From Dokdonella fugitiva (GTDB taxonomy: Bacteria; Pseudomonadota; Gammaproteobacteria; Xanthomonadales; Rhodanobacteraceae), in contig NZ_SLWQ01000001.1 of the NCBI RefSeq assembly GCF_004342425.1, positions 62,001 to 126,000 on the forward strand: a stretch of 64,000 nt of DNA. The letters run 5' to 3'. A model generated the notes under the pieces. That model was not told the DNA's origin. It did not search any database and worked only from the letters and a program-made list of their open reading frames with translations. A program made the translations under genes and the position numbers. Below are positions 47,281 through 56,153 of the stretch, one piece after another (the stretch's first letter is position 1; each line of letters begins with the position of its first letter).

Positions 47281-49008
47281 ATGGCGCGACTCTGCCTCAA
47301 CATGATCGTGAAGAACGAAGCCGCGATCATCGAACGCTGCCTCGCGGCCACCGCGCCGCACGTCGACTGCTATGCGATCCTCGACACCGGCTCGAGCGAC
47401 GACACCGTCGCGCGCATCCGCGCCCATTTCGATCGCCTCGGCATCCGCGGCGTGGTGGGCGAAGGCACGTTCCGCCATTTCGAGCAGGCGCGCAACGACG
47501 CGCTCGACCTCGCGCTGCAGAGCGGCCTGGATTTCGACTACCTGCTGCTCTGCGACGCGGACATGGAACTCCAGGTCGCGCGCCGGGATTTCCGCGACCA
47601 CCTCGACGGCGCGGTCCATTCGATCATCCAGCGCAGTGCGGACGGCTTCGAATACCCGAACGTGCGCCTGCTGCGACGCGACGTTCCCGCCCGCTATCGC
47701 GGCGTCACGCACGAATACCTCGACGTCGGCGATCGCCCGCGCCCGCTGCTCGATGGCATTGCGTTCCTCGACCATGCGTCGGGCGCGAACCGCGCGGGCA
47801 AGTACGAGCGCGACATCGCGCTGCTGTCCGAAGCGCTGCGCGGCGAACCCGGCAATGCGCGCCACGTGTTCTACCTCGCCAATTCGTACTACGACCTCGG
47901 CGACTTCACGAACGCGATCACGTGGTACGCGCGCCGCGAGGCGATGGGCGGATGGGCCGAGGAAGTGTTCTATTCGTCCTACCGCACCGGCCTGTGCCTG
48001 CAGCGGCTTGGCCGCGACGACGAAGCGGCCGCGCGCCTGCTCGACACGTGGCAGCGCTTCCCCGAGCGCGCCGAGCCGCTGCATGCGCTCGCGCTGCAGT
48101 ACCAGCGCACGGGCCAGCACCGCCTCGTGCACCTCGTCGCCGAAGCCGGGCGTGCGATCGCCGTGCCGCGCGAGGCGTTGTTCGTCGAGACCGACGTCTA
48201 CACCTGGCGCCTCAAGGACCTCGATGCGGTCGCGCTGTACTGGCTCGGCCGCCGTTCGGCCGCGGCGGCGCTCAACCATGAACTGCTGCAGCTCGTCCCG
48301 GCCGGCGAGCGCGCGCGCATCGCGCAGAACCTCGCCTGGTGCGAAGGCCGGATCGCGACGGCGGGCGCGCCGGCGATGCCAATGGCTGGCGGGGCGGCCA
48401 CGCGGCCCTGGGACAAGTACGATGGCATCAAGCAATGGGGCTGGTACGTCGACCAGTTCGATGCATGGCGCGAGCATCTCGCGACGGACGCACCCGTTCG
48501 CGTACTCGAGATCGGCGCGTTCGACGGCGTGTCGGCGAACATGATGCTCGATGCGATCTTCACGCATCCGCAGTCGCAGGTCGTCGCGATCGACCCGTAC
48601 CTGCCCGACCCGACCACGCCCGAGGTCGACGCCTCGACGCGCGACACGTTCCTGCGCAACGCGCGCATCGGCGGCCACGAGGACCGCATCAAGTTGCTGC
48701 TGGGCGAGAGCTTCGACCTGCTGCCGCAGATGCCGCGCGCCTCGTTCGACGTCGTCTACGTCGACGGCAGCCACTTCGCGCGCCACGTGCTGGAGGACGC
48801 GGTGCTCGCGCTGCGCCTGCTCAAGCCCGGCGGCATCATCGGCTTCGACGATTACCTGTGGACCTCGCCGACGGATCCGGGCGAACCCGGTGCGAGCCCG
48901 AAGGCCGCCATCGATGCATTCGAACGCGTGCATGCCGATCGCATCGAACTCGTGTTCGGCACGCGTCAGCGCTTCTATCGCCTGAAGCCGGATGCCTCGC
49001 CGGCCTGA
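47281..49008 (+). CDS. three-domain protein: GT2 glycosyltransferase, TPR-like middle, SAM methyltransferase
   Basis: 575 residues. N-terminus (1-180): CLNMIVKNEAAIIERCL, ILDTGSSDDT and LLLCDADMEL (DXD), a SunS/Alg5-like GT2 domain. Middle (about 185-300): TPR-type helices (NARHVFYLANSYYDLGDF, TGLCLQRLGRDDEAAARL). C-terminus (about 400-565): VRVLEIGAFDGVSANMML, VVAIDPYLPD, FDVVYVDGSHFARHV and LLKPGGIIGFDDYLW, a class I methyltransferase of type 24. It has a GGAGG Shine-Dalgarno. It could glycosylate and then methylate one acceptor; the acceptor is unknown. It follows galE, which may supply the donor sugar. Confidence 0.85.
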   Translation: MARLCLNMIVKNEAAIIERCLAATAPHVDCYAILDTGSSDDTVARIRAHFDRLGIRGVVGEGTFRHFEQARNDALDLALQSGLDFDYLLLCDADMELQVARRDFRDHLDGAVHSIIQRSADGFEYPNVRLLRRDVPARYRGVTHEYLDVGDRPRPLLDGIAFLDHASGANRAGKYERDIALLSEALRGEPGNARHVFYLANSYYDLGDFTNAITWYARREAMGGWAEEVFYSSYRTGLCLQRLGRDDEAAARLLDTWQRFPERAEPLHALALQYQRTGQHRLVHLVAEAGRAIAVPREALFVETDVYTWRLKDLDAVALYWLGRRSAAAALNHELLQLVPAGERARIAQNLAWCEGRIATAGAPAMPMAGGAATRPWDKYDGIKQWGWYVDQFDAWREHLATDAPVRVLEIGAFDGVSANMMLDAIFTHPQSQVVAIDPYLPDPTTPEVDASTRDTFLRNARIGGHEDRIKLLLGESFDLLPQMPRASFDVVYVDGSHFARHVLEDAVLALRLLKPGGIIGFDDYLWTSPTDPGEPGASPKAAIDAFERVHADRIELVFGTRQRFYRLKPDASPA

Positions 49009-49016
49009 ACGCGCCC

Positions 49017-49044
49017 GCCCGCGCACGGCGGACCGTGCGCGGGC
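49017..49044. terminator. bidirectional terminator between the fusion gene and rnpB
   Basis: Perfect 12-bp stem GCCCGCGCACGG/CCGTGCGCGGGC with CGGA loop, 8 bases after the stop of the plus-strand gene and 8 bases beyond the 3' end of minus-strand rnpB. It can serve both convergent transcripts although no long T-run follows. Confidence 0.7.
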
Positions 49045-49052
49045 GACGCGAA

Positions 49053-49403
49053 GGAGTGAAGTCGGCCGATAAGCCGGGTTCTGTCGTGGGCAGCCATTCC
49101 TCTAGGCCGTGCGTCGCCGCACGGCTCGAGCAACCAACCCGGGGACGACGCGGGCCGCGCCATGGTCCCCCTATTCGGTCTTGCTCCGGGTGGGGTTTGC
49201 CGTGCCGGTCCGTTGCCGGACTCGCGGTGCGCTCTTACCGCACCGTTTCACCCTTGCCTGATCCTCTCGCGAGGCCATCGGCGGTCTGCTCTCTGTTGCA
49301 CTTTCCGTCGGCTCGCGCCGCCCAGGCGTTACCTGGCACCCTGCCCTGTGGAGCCCGGACTTTCCTCGAAGCCTTGCGGCCTCGCGGCTGCCTGGCCGAC
49401 TCC
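49053..49403 (-). ncRNA. rnpB: RNase P RNA (M1, bacterial class A)
   Basis: Catalytic RNA that trims the 5' ends of tRNA precursors. On the minus strand the universal parts appear in order: GAGGAAAGTCCGGGCTCC (CR I), GGTAACGCCTGGG, AAAGTGCAACAGAGAGCA, then AGAGGAATGGCTGCC and ACAGAACCCGGCTTAT (CR V, tRNA-CCA contact). The ends GGAGTCGGCC and GGCCGACTTC pair as helix P1 and set the limits to within a few bases. TAGACT at 49415-49410 is a good -10 box, 7 bases before the 5' end; the -35 is poor. Confidence 0.96.
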
Positions 49404-49462
49404 GCGCACAGTCTAGCAGGTGCGCGCATCCGGCCCGCCATGCACGGGCGGGCGACGGCGAC

Positions 49463-50287
49463 CTACTCGTACAGCGCCTTGCGCGGCGCGCCGGTGATCG
49501 CCGCGGCGAGCTTGGCCGCGCGCGCGGGCGGCAGTTCCTCGCGCAGCAGCGCGAACACGCGCCGCCCCTCGGCGAGCGTCGCGTCGGCGGCCTCCCCCTC
49601 GGCGCCGGCGACGACGAGCACGAATTCGCCGCGCTGCTGGTCGGGGTCGGCGAGCACGCGCGCCTGGATGTCGGCGAGTGGCGCGGCAATGACGGTTTCG
49701 AACAGCTTGGTCAGCTCGCGCGCGAGCACGGCCGCGCGCGCGGCGCCGAAGACCGCGACCAGGTCGGCGAGCGCTTCGACGATGCGATGGCTCGATTCGT
49801 AGAAGATCAGCGTGCGCGCCTCGGCGGCGAGCGCGACGAGCCGTTCGCGGCGCGCGGCCGCCTTCGCCGGCAGGAAGCCCTCGAACACGAAGCGGTCGCT
49901 GGCGAGCCCGGCGACGGACAGCGCGGCGATCGCCGCGCAGGGACCGGGCACGGGCGAGACCTCGCAGCCGGCCTCGCGCGCCGCGCGCACGAGCCGGTAG
50001 CCCGGATCGCTGACGAGCGGCGTGCCCGCATCGGAGACGAGCGCGACGTCGTCGCCGTCGAGCAGGCGCTCGACGACGCGCTCGGCCTGCTCGCGTTCGT
50101 TGTGCTCGTGCAGCGCGAACGCGCGCGCGCGGCTGCCCGCATGGGCGAGCAGCGGCGCGCTGTGGCGCGTGTCCTCCGCGGCGACGAGGGCGACGGTGCG
50201 CAACACCTCGCGCGCGCGCGGCGACAGGTCGTCGAGGTTGCCGATCGGCGTGGCGACGATGAACAACTTGCCTCGTTTCCGCTCCAT
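49463..50287 (-). CDS. rsmI: 16S rRNA (cytidine-1402 2'-O)-methyltransferase
   Basis: 274 residues of the tetrapyrrole-methylase fold: LFIVATPIGNLDDLSPRARE, VAAEDTRHSAPLL, VALVSDAGTPLVSDPGYRLV in parts, PVPGPCAAIAALSVAGL and FYESSHRIVEAL. ATG 50287 is chosen as the family start. It is divergent from lpoA, the usual gammaproteobacterial arrangement, with 92 bp between the start codons. It modifies the same base as RsmH. Confidence 0.96.
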   Translation of the reverse strand: MERKRGKLFIVATPIGNLDDLSPRAREVLRTVALVAAEDTRHSAPLLAHAGSRARAFALHEHNEREQAERVVERLLDGDDVALVSDAGTPLVSDPGYRLVRAAREAGCEVSPVPGPCAAIAALSVAGLASDRFVFEGFLPAKAAARRERLVALAAEARTLIFYESSHRIVEALADLVAVFGAARAAVLARELTKLFETVIAAPLADIQARVLADPDQQRGEFVLVVAGAEGEAADATLAEGRRVFALLREELPPARAAKLAAAITGAPRKALYE

Positions 50288-50379
50288 CGCGTTCCGTCCG
50301 GCGTCGTCGCGACGGGCTCGTCCGCGCGATCGGCTATCATTCCAGCGTAGCGCATCACGCCGCCGGAGGGACGCCACCC

Positions 50380-52200
50380 ATGCTTCGCCGATTCGCTGGA
50401 ACCGTGATCGCGCGCCACGCCCGCCCCGTCGCGACCGCCCTGCTCTGCGCCGCGCTCGCGGCGTGCGCGACGATGGGCGACCTGTCGCAGCACGTCGCTG
50501 GCGGCGGCACCGCCGCGACGGCGCAGGCGGACCATGCCGAACGTCTCTATGCGGACGGCCAGCTCGACCAGGCCGCGAACGAATTCCTCGCCCTCGCCGC
50601 GGGTTCGCGCGGTGACGCGGCCGCGCACTACCGCCTGCGCGCGGCCGAGGTGCTGCGTGATCGCGGCGATCTCGATGGCGCGGCGCGCGCGCTCGGCGAC
50701 ATCAAGCGCCGCCGGCTGCACGGCGACGAACCGCAGCGCCTCGACCTGCTCGATGCCGAGATCGCGATCCGGCACGGCGACATCGGCCAGGCGGACGAAC
50801 TGCTCGCGGGCCTCGGCGACGATCCGTCCGAAGCGGTGCGCGTCCGCGCGCTGGAATTGCGCGCGCGCGCCGACCTCGCGCGCGGCGAGCGGTTCGCCTC
50901 GGCGCATTCACGCGCGCTGCTCGATCGCGACCTGCAGGGCGGTGACCGTGAACAGAATCGCCGCCAGCTCGTCGATGCACTCGCCGGGCTCGACGTCGAT
51001 GCGCTGCGCACGGGTGTCGAACGCCTGCGCGCCGACGATCCGCTGCGGCCGTGGGTCGAACAGGCGCTGCGCGGCAAGGGCCAGCCGCTCGCACGTGCAT
51101 TGCCCAAGCCGAGCCGGCCGGTCGGCACGATGCAGCCCGGTGGCAACGGTTCGCTGCAGAGCGAGGGCTACAGTTCGCTGCACCATGTCGCCTTGCTGTT
51201 GCCGCTGAGCGCGCAATTCGCCACGGTCTCGCAGTCAGTGCGCGACGGCTTCCTCAGCGCGTATTTCGCCGACGCGCGCGAGCGACGCCCGGAATTGCGC
51301 ATCTACGACTCGGGCCGCACCCCCGCGGACGCGATCGCCGCCTACGAGCGCGCCGTCGCCGATGGCGCCGACCACGTGGTCGGCCCGCTGCAGCGCGAGT
51401 CCGTCGGCGAGCTGTTCCACCAGTCGCTGCGGGCGCGCGTGCTCGCCCTCAACCATCCGGATACCGGCGAAGTGCCGCCACCCGGCAGCGCCGAGTTCGG
51501 CCTGTTGCCCGACGCCGAAGGCGCGCAGGTGGCCGAGCGCATGATCGCGCGCGGCATCACGCGCGCGGCGATCCTCGCCGCGACCGCGGACTGGGCCGAG
51601 CGCGCGGCGCGCGCGTTCCGCGCCCAGTTCGAAGCCGCCGGCGGCGTCATCGCGGGCGAGACGCGCATCCCGGACAAGGACGTGAACTATTCGACGCAGA
51701 TCCTGCAGGCGACCGGCAGCCTCGGCAGCGGCACGGATGCCGGCGTGTTCGTCAGCACGCGCCCGCAGCAGGCGCGGCTGCTGCTGCCGCAACTCAGGGT
51801 CGCGGGCGTCAACCTGCCGGTCTTCGCGACCTCGCACGTCTATGCCGGTGATGCCAACGCCGCGCTCGACCGCGACCTCGATGGCGTCGAGTTCTGCGAT
51901 GCGCCGTGGCTGTTCGGCAGCATCCCGGGCCGTCCCGACCGCAACCGCGTCGCGACCCGCATCGATACCGCCAACGGGCTCGGCGGGCGCCTGTTCGCGT
52001 TCGGCATGGACGCCTACGCGCTGCTGCCGTACATGGACTGGCTGCTCACCCATCCGGACTCGTACCTCAACGGCGCGACCGGCGAACTGACCGCGGACAG
52101 TTTCGGGCGCATCCATCGCCTCGTCGGCTGGGCGCGCTTCCAGAACGGCATCGCGCTGCCGATCGACGGCGCGCTCGACAGCGCGCCGCTGCAGCCATGA
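50380..52200 (+). CDS. lpoA: LpoA/LppC-family outer-membrane lipoprotein, activator of PBP1A
   Basis: 606 residues. Signal peptide with lipobox LAAC (Cys29). N-terminal part is helical and TPR-like (HAERLYADGQLDQAANEFLAL); from about 265 (HHVALLLPLSAQFATVSQSV) a periplasmic-binding-protein-like domain of the LppC type follows. In enterobacteria LpoA reaches through the murein to stimulate PBP1A. A GGAGGG Shine-Dalgarno lies before the ATG, and TATCAT at 50335-50340 may be its -10 box. It overlaps yraN by ATGA. Confidence 0.9.
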   Translation: MLRRFAGTVIARHARPVATALLCAALAACATMGDLSQHVAGGGTAATAQADHAERLYADGQLDQAANEFLALAAGSRGDAAAHYRLRAAEVLRDRGDLDGAARALGDIKRRRLHGDEPQRLDLLDAEIAIRHGDIGQADELLAGLGDDPSEAVRVRALELRARADLARGERFASAHSRALLDRDLQGGDREQNRRQLVDALAGLDVDALRTGVERLRADDPLRPWVEQALRGKGQPLARALPKPSRPVGTMQPGGNGSLQSEGYSSLHHVALLLPLSAQFATVSQSVRDGFLSAYFADARERRPELRIYDSGRTPADAIAAYERAVADGADHVVGPLQRESVGELFHQSLRARVLALNHPDTGEVPPPGSAEFGLLPDAEGAQVAERMIARGITRAAILAATADWAERAARAFRAQFEAAGGVIAGETRIPDKDVNYSTQILQATGSLGSGTDAGVFVSTRPQQARLLLPQLRVAGVNLPVFATSHVYAGDANAALDRDLDGVEFCDAPWLFGSIPGRPDRNRVATRIDTANGLGGRLFAFGMDAYALLPYMDWLLTHPDSYLNGATGELTADSFGRIHRLVGWARFQNGIALPIDGALDSAPLQP

Positions 52201-52583
52201 ACCCGGGCGCCGCCGCGCGACGCGAGGCGGGCGCGCGCTACGAGGATTTCGCCTGCGCCGAGCTGCAACGCGCGGGGCTCGTGCCGATCGCGCGCAACTA
52301 CAGCTGCCGCTACGGCGAGCTCGACCTCGTCATGCGCGACGCGGCCACGCTGGTGTTCGTCGAGGTGCGCTACCGCCGCAGCGGCGGCACCAGCCGCTAC
52401 GGCGACGGCGCCGAGTCGGTCGGCGCGGCCAAGCGCGCGCGCCTGCAGCGTGCCGCCGCGATGTTCCTCGCCCAGCATCCCGCGTACGCCGACGCCGCCT
52501 GCCGCTTCGACGTCGTCGCGATCGCCGGCGACGGTGCGGACGCGCGGGTGCACTGGCTGCGCAACGCTTTCGAAACCGATTGA
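52197..52583 (+). CDS. yraN: UPF0102 family protein YraN
   Basis: 128 residues. A restriction-endonuclease-like core is visible: ARNYSCRYGELDLVMRD and LVFVEVRYRRSG (D and E-X-R/K positions). A role in DNA processing has been suggested for the family but is not established. Its ATG overlaps the lpoA stop. In related gammaproteobacteria diaA follows; here the BON protein follows directly. Confidence 0.92.
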   Translation: MNPGAAARREAGARYEDFACAELQRAGLVPIARNYSCRYGELDLVMRDAATLVFVEVRYRRSGGTSRYGDGAESVGAAKRARLQRAAAMFLAQHPAYADAACRFDVVAIAGDGADARVHWLRNAFETD

Positions 52584-52592
52584 GGATCCTCC

Positions 52593-53183
52593 ATGCACCG
52601 TGTACCGAACCGCGCCCTGTTCCTGCTGCTCTGCGCGCTGCCGCTGTTCGGCGGCTGCGTCGCCGCGGTCGTCGGCGGTGCGGCGGTCGGCGCGAGCGCG
52701 GCGCACGATCGCCGCGACGTCGGCACCTACGTCGACGACAAGCGCCTCTCGCTCGGCGTGCACGATGCGTTCAACAAGGACAAGGAACTCGCGCTGCGCA
52801 ACGACGTGCGCATCGTCGTCTACAACGGCGTGATCCTGCTCGCCGGCGAAGTGCGCACGCCCGAACTCAAGGCGCGCGCCGAACGCCTCGTGAGCGGCTT
52901 CGAGGGCACGCGCCGCATCGTCAACGAGCTGGCGGTGCAGGAGCCGGAAGGCTTCTGGTCGCGCCGCCGCGACAACACGATCTCGCTGCACGTGAAGACC
53001 GCGCTGCTCGACCTCACGAGCATCGACGGCTTCGATCCGACGCGCGTGAACGTGACCACCGCACACCGCGTCGTCTACCTCATGGGCAAGGTCACGCGCG
53101 AGGAGGACGAGGCGGTGACAGGCATCGCGCGCGAGGTCAGCGGCGTTGAGAAGGTCGTCAAGGTGTTCGAGTACGTCGACTGA
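52593..53183 (+). CDS. BON-domain outer-membrane lipoprotein, DolP-like
   Basis: 196 residues. Signal peptide with lipobox FGGC (Cys22), then two BON domains (about 50-115 and 125-195) with GVILLAGEVRTPELKARAERL and HRVVYLMGKVTREEDEAV. Such proteins maintain the outer membrane and interact with acidic phospholipids. Position after lpoA-yraN matches dolP/yraP. It is 9 bases after yraN and 9 bases before the FAD gene. Confidence 0.88.
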   Translation: MHRVPNRALFLLLCALPLFGGCVAAVVGGAAVGASAAHDRRDVGTYVDDKRLSLGVHDAFNKDKELALRNDVRIVVYNGVILLAGEVRTPELKARAERLVSGFEGTRRIVNELAVQEPEGFWSRRRDNTISLHVKTALLDLTSIDGFDPTRVNVTTAHRVVYLMGKVTREEDEAVTGIAREVSGVEKVVKVFEYVD

Positions 53184-53192
53184 CGTCGCGCC

Positions 53193-54557
53193 ATGCTGAC
53201 CGCCGCCGCCCTCACCGACCTGCAACGCGTCTTCGCGGGCGATGCGCTGAGCACGGAGCCCGCCGATTGCCTCGTGTACGGGTACGACAACTCCCGGCGC
53301 CAGGCGATGCCGGACGCAGTGGTGTTCCCGGCCTCGCACGAACAGGTCGTCGCGCTCGTGCGCACCTGCCGCGAGCATCGGGTTCCACTCGTCGCGCGCG
53401 GCCGCGGCACCAATACGACCGGCGCGAGCGTACCGGTGCAGGGCGGCGTCGTCGCGAGCTTCGAGCGCATGAACCGCGTGCTGCGCATCGTCTCCGACGA
53501 CCGCATCGCGGTGGTCGAGCCGGGGGTGCTGAATGGCGACCTGCAGGCCGCGCTGGCGCCCTACCGGCTGTTCTGGGCACCCGACCCCACTTCGGCACCG
53601 TTCTGCTCGGTGGGCGGCAACATCGCCTGCAACGCCGGCGGGCCGCGCGCGGTGAAATACGGCGCCACCCGCGACAACGTGCTCGCGCTGCGCGCGGTAG
53701 CCGGCGACGGCACGGAATTCCGCTGCGGCACGCCGACGACGAAGGGCTCGACCGGCTACGACCTCGTGCGCCTGCTCGTCGGCTCCGAAGGCACGCTCGC
53801 CCTCGTCACCGAAGCGACGTTGAAGCTCGTCCCGCTCGCGTCCACGAAGCGCACCTTGCGCGCGACCTACGCCGATGTCGGCGCGGCCGCCGGGGCGGTG
53901 GCCCGGATCATGGCGCAGCCGGTCACGCCGTGCGCGCTCGAATTCCTCGACGACGAATGCCTGCGCCTCGCGCGCGGCCATGGCGGCGACGCGATCCCGC
54001 TCGCCGGCGCGATGCTCGTGATCGAAATCGACGGCGAGGCCGGTACGCTGCCCGCCGCGGTCGATGCGATCGCGCGCGCCGCGCGCGGTGAAGGACTCGA
54101 GGATCTCGCGGTCGCCGACGGCGAGGCCGAAGTCGCCGCACTGTGGGCCGCGCGCAAGGCGCTCTCACCCGCATTGCGCACGCTGTCGCCGAACAAGATC
54201 AACGAAGACGTGGTCGTACCCGTGAGCCGCGTGCCCGAGCTCGTCGCGGCGACGCGCGCGATCGCCGCGAAGCACGCACTGCCGATCGTCTGCTTCGGCC
54301 ACGCCGGCAACGGCAACCTGCACGTAAACCTGCTGCCGCGCGACGAAGCGGAGCAGGCGCGCGCCGCGCGCGCGCTCGACGAGCTGTTCGACGTGGTCAT
54401 CCGCCTCGACGGCACGCTGTCGGGTGAACACGGCATCGGCCTCGCCAAGCGCGAGTTCATGCCGCGCGCGCTCGATGCGCATGCGCTCGCGCTGATGCGC
54501 GCGGTCAAGGCGCAGTTCGACCCGGATGGCATCCTGAATCCCGGCAAGCTACTGTAA
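53193..54557 (+). CDS. FAD-binding oxidoreductase, GlcD/D-2-hydroxyacid dehydrogenase family
   Basis: 454 residues. PCMH-type FAD domain: PLVARGRGTNTTGASVPVQGG, CSVGGNIACNAGGPRAVKYG and LLVGSEGTLALVTEATLKL. C-terminal catalytic domain ends with CFGHAGNGNLHVNL and GTLSGEHGIGLAKREFM, carrying the substrate/metal histidines. It likely oxidises a 2-hydroxyacid such as D-lactate or glycolate; no GlcE/GlcF partners are nearby, which favours a single-subunit D-lactate-type enzyme. Start ATG 53193 lies 9 bases after the BON gene. Confidence 0.88.
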   Translation: MLTAAALTDLQRVFAGDALSTEPADCLVYGYDNSRRQAMPDAVVFPASHEQVVALVRTCREHRVPLVARGRGTNTTGASVPVQGGVVASFERMNRVLRIVSDDRIAVVEPGVLNGDLQAALAPYRLFWAPDPTSAPFCSVGGNIACNAGGPRAVKYGATRDNVLALRAVAGDGTEFRCGTPTTKGSTGYDLVRLLVGSEGTLALVTEATLKLVPLASTKRTLRATYADVGAAAGAVARIMAQPVTPCALEFLDDECLRLARGHGGDAIPLAGAMLVIEIDGEAGTLPAAVDAIARAARGEGLEDLAVADGEAEVAALWAARKALSPALRTLSPNKINEDVVVPVSRVPELVAATRAIAAKHALPIVCFGHAGNGNLHVNLLPRDEAEQARAARALDELFDVVIRLDGTLSGEHGIGLAKREFMPRALDAHALALMRAVKAQFDPDGILNPGKLL

Positions 54558-54617
54558 ATGCCGTTGTAGACAACGCGGCAACGGTTGCATCCTTCCGCAG
54601 CCCCTGAGGAGCGCTCC

Positions 54618-56108
54618 ATGTCCACGATCCGGATCCGCCGAGGCCTCGTCGCGGCCTGCCTCGCCTGCGCCGCCGTCCCAGCCGCGCAGGCCGTCATGCT
54701 CGATCAACGCGGATTGGGCCAGGTGCTCGTCTATCCGTACTACACGGTCAACAGCGGCCAGGACACGCTGCTGACGATCCTCAACACGGCCGACGTCGGC
54801 AAGGCCGTGCACGTCGCGTTCCGCGAGGCCTACAACGGTCGCGAGACGCTCACGTTCAACCTGTTCCTGTCCCCGCACGACGCCTGGAGCGCTGCGGTGT
54901 CGACGATCGACGGCAGCGCGGGCAGCGGCGCGCGCCTGCTGTCGAGCGACTCGAGCTGCGTGCAGTCGCTGACCTACCCGGCACCGTTCACGACGACGTC
55001 TTTCGACGCGAACGCGCCGGCACCGTCGCGCGAGGATACCGGGCCGACCACGCCGGCGCGCACGCGCGAGGGCATGCTCGAAGTCATCGCGCTCGGCGAC
55101 ATCGTGCCGGGAAGCCCGACCGCGATCGCGATCACGCCCGCGGGCAGTACCGGCGAAGGCGCGCGCTCGTGCAACCTGCCGGAACAGGTTGCCACCGACC
55201 TCGTCGCGCCGACCGGCGGTCTGGCAGGGAGCGGCGCGATCGCCAACGTCGGCGAAGGCACGTTCTACACTTACGCCGCCGACGCGCTCGTCGGCTTCAC
55301 CCCTTCCCTGCTGTGGACGGGAACCGCGACTGCGCCCGACCTGTCGAGCGCGCGATCGTCCGCCTCGCAGTTCCCGGACGGCGCGATCGCGAGCGTGTCG
55401 TCGCCGTCCGGCGACGCGCTCGCGCTCGACTACGAGAACGCGATCGACGCGGTCAGCGCCGTCTTCATGGCCGACTCGATCTACAACGAATTCGTGATCG
55501 GCGCCGCGCTCGGCGCCAATACCGATTGGGTCGTGACGTTCCCGACACGCCAGTTCTACGTCGACAAGGCCCGCTATCCCGGCGTCGACGTGGCCCCGTT
55601 CGTCGAGCCGTTCGGCGCCACCGCGAACGGCGAGTCACGCGTATCCGCGTCGACCGAGTCGATGTTCGATCGCGAGGGCGCGTCGGCGTGGCCGCCGGCG
55701 GGCAACTGCGGCTCGCCGATCCCATGCCCCAGCCACGTCGCCACGTTCGGTCATCAGGTCGGCGTGCTCGCATTCGCCGACGCAGGCACCAGCGGCGTGT
55801 TCGGCTCGCGCCTCGCGGTCCCGCCGATGCTGGCCAGTGCCTGGGATTCGTTCTGGACGCATGGGGACACCGGCGCGCTCACGCTCGATCTCGCGCACGG
55901 CGACGGCCAGCATCGCCTGCGTGCCGGTACGACCGGAGACGGCGTGCACGTGCAACTCGCCGGCCTGCCGGTCACGGGCTTCATGGCGTACAACGTCATC
56001 AACACCCAGGCCGCGCCCGGACGGCTCGCGAACTACGGCGGCACGTTCCGCCATCGCTCGCGCGCGCGCTGCACGTCGGACGCCGACGCGGGCGATCCCT
56101 GCCAGTGA
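54618..56108 (+). CDS. secreted protein of unknown function
   Basis: 496 residues, not assigned to a known function. An Sec-type signal peptide (IRRGLVAACLACAAVPAAQA) is followed by a mature start near VMLDQRGLGQVLVYPYYTVN, which I recognise only as a recurrent motif of uncharacterised gammaproteobacterial exported proteins. The body is rich in Ala/Gly/Ser/Thr and beta-prone, with about five cysteines that may form disulfides (SCVQS, SCNLP, NCGSPIPCPS, CTSD). GAGGAG precedes the ATG at 54618. A surface or extracellular role is plausible; a terminator-like stem follows. Confidence 0.75.
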   Translation: MSTIRIRRGLVAACLACAAVPAAQAVMLDQRGLGQVLVYPYYTVNSGQDTLLTILNTADVGKAVHVAFREAYNGRETLTFNLFLSPHDAWSAAVSTIDGSAGSGARLLSSDSSCVQSLTYPAPFTTTSFDANAPAPSREDTGPTTPARTREGMLEVIALGDIVPGSPTAIAITPAGSTGEGARSCNLPEQVATDLVAPTGGLAGSGAIANVGEGTFYTYAADALVGFTPSLLWTGTATAPDLSSARSSASQFPDGAIASVSSPSGDALALDYENAIDAVSAVFMADSIYNEFVIGAALGANTDWVVTFPTRQFYVDKARYPGVDVAPFVEPFGATANGESRVSASTESMFDREGASAWPPAGNCGSPIPCPSHVATFGHQVGVLAFADAGTSGVFGSRLAVPPMLASAWDSFWTHGDTGALTLDLAHGDGQHRLRAGTTGDGVHVQLAGLPVTGFMAYNVINTQAAPGRLANYGGTFRHRSRARCTSDADAGDPCQ

Positions 56109-56122
56109 CCCGACGCCGGTCT

Positions 56123-56153
56123 GCCGCGCCGCCGATGCTTCGGCGGGCGCGGC
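56123..56153. terminator. bidirectional terminator-like stem between convergent genes
   Basis: Arms GCCGCGC-CGCCG and CGGCG-GGCGCGGC pair over about 12 bp with one bulged base and an ATGCTT loop. It lies between the stops of the secreted-protein gene and pgpA, ending next to the pgpA stop codon. Confidence 0.6.

Noticed and set aside
45997..49026. A 1009-codon open frame on the minus strand opposite galE and the fusion gene
   Set aside because: It is a shadow of two well-supported plus-strand genes and shows no recognisable domain.
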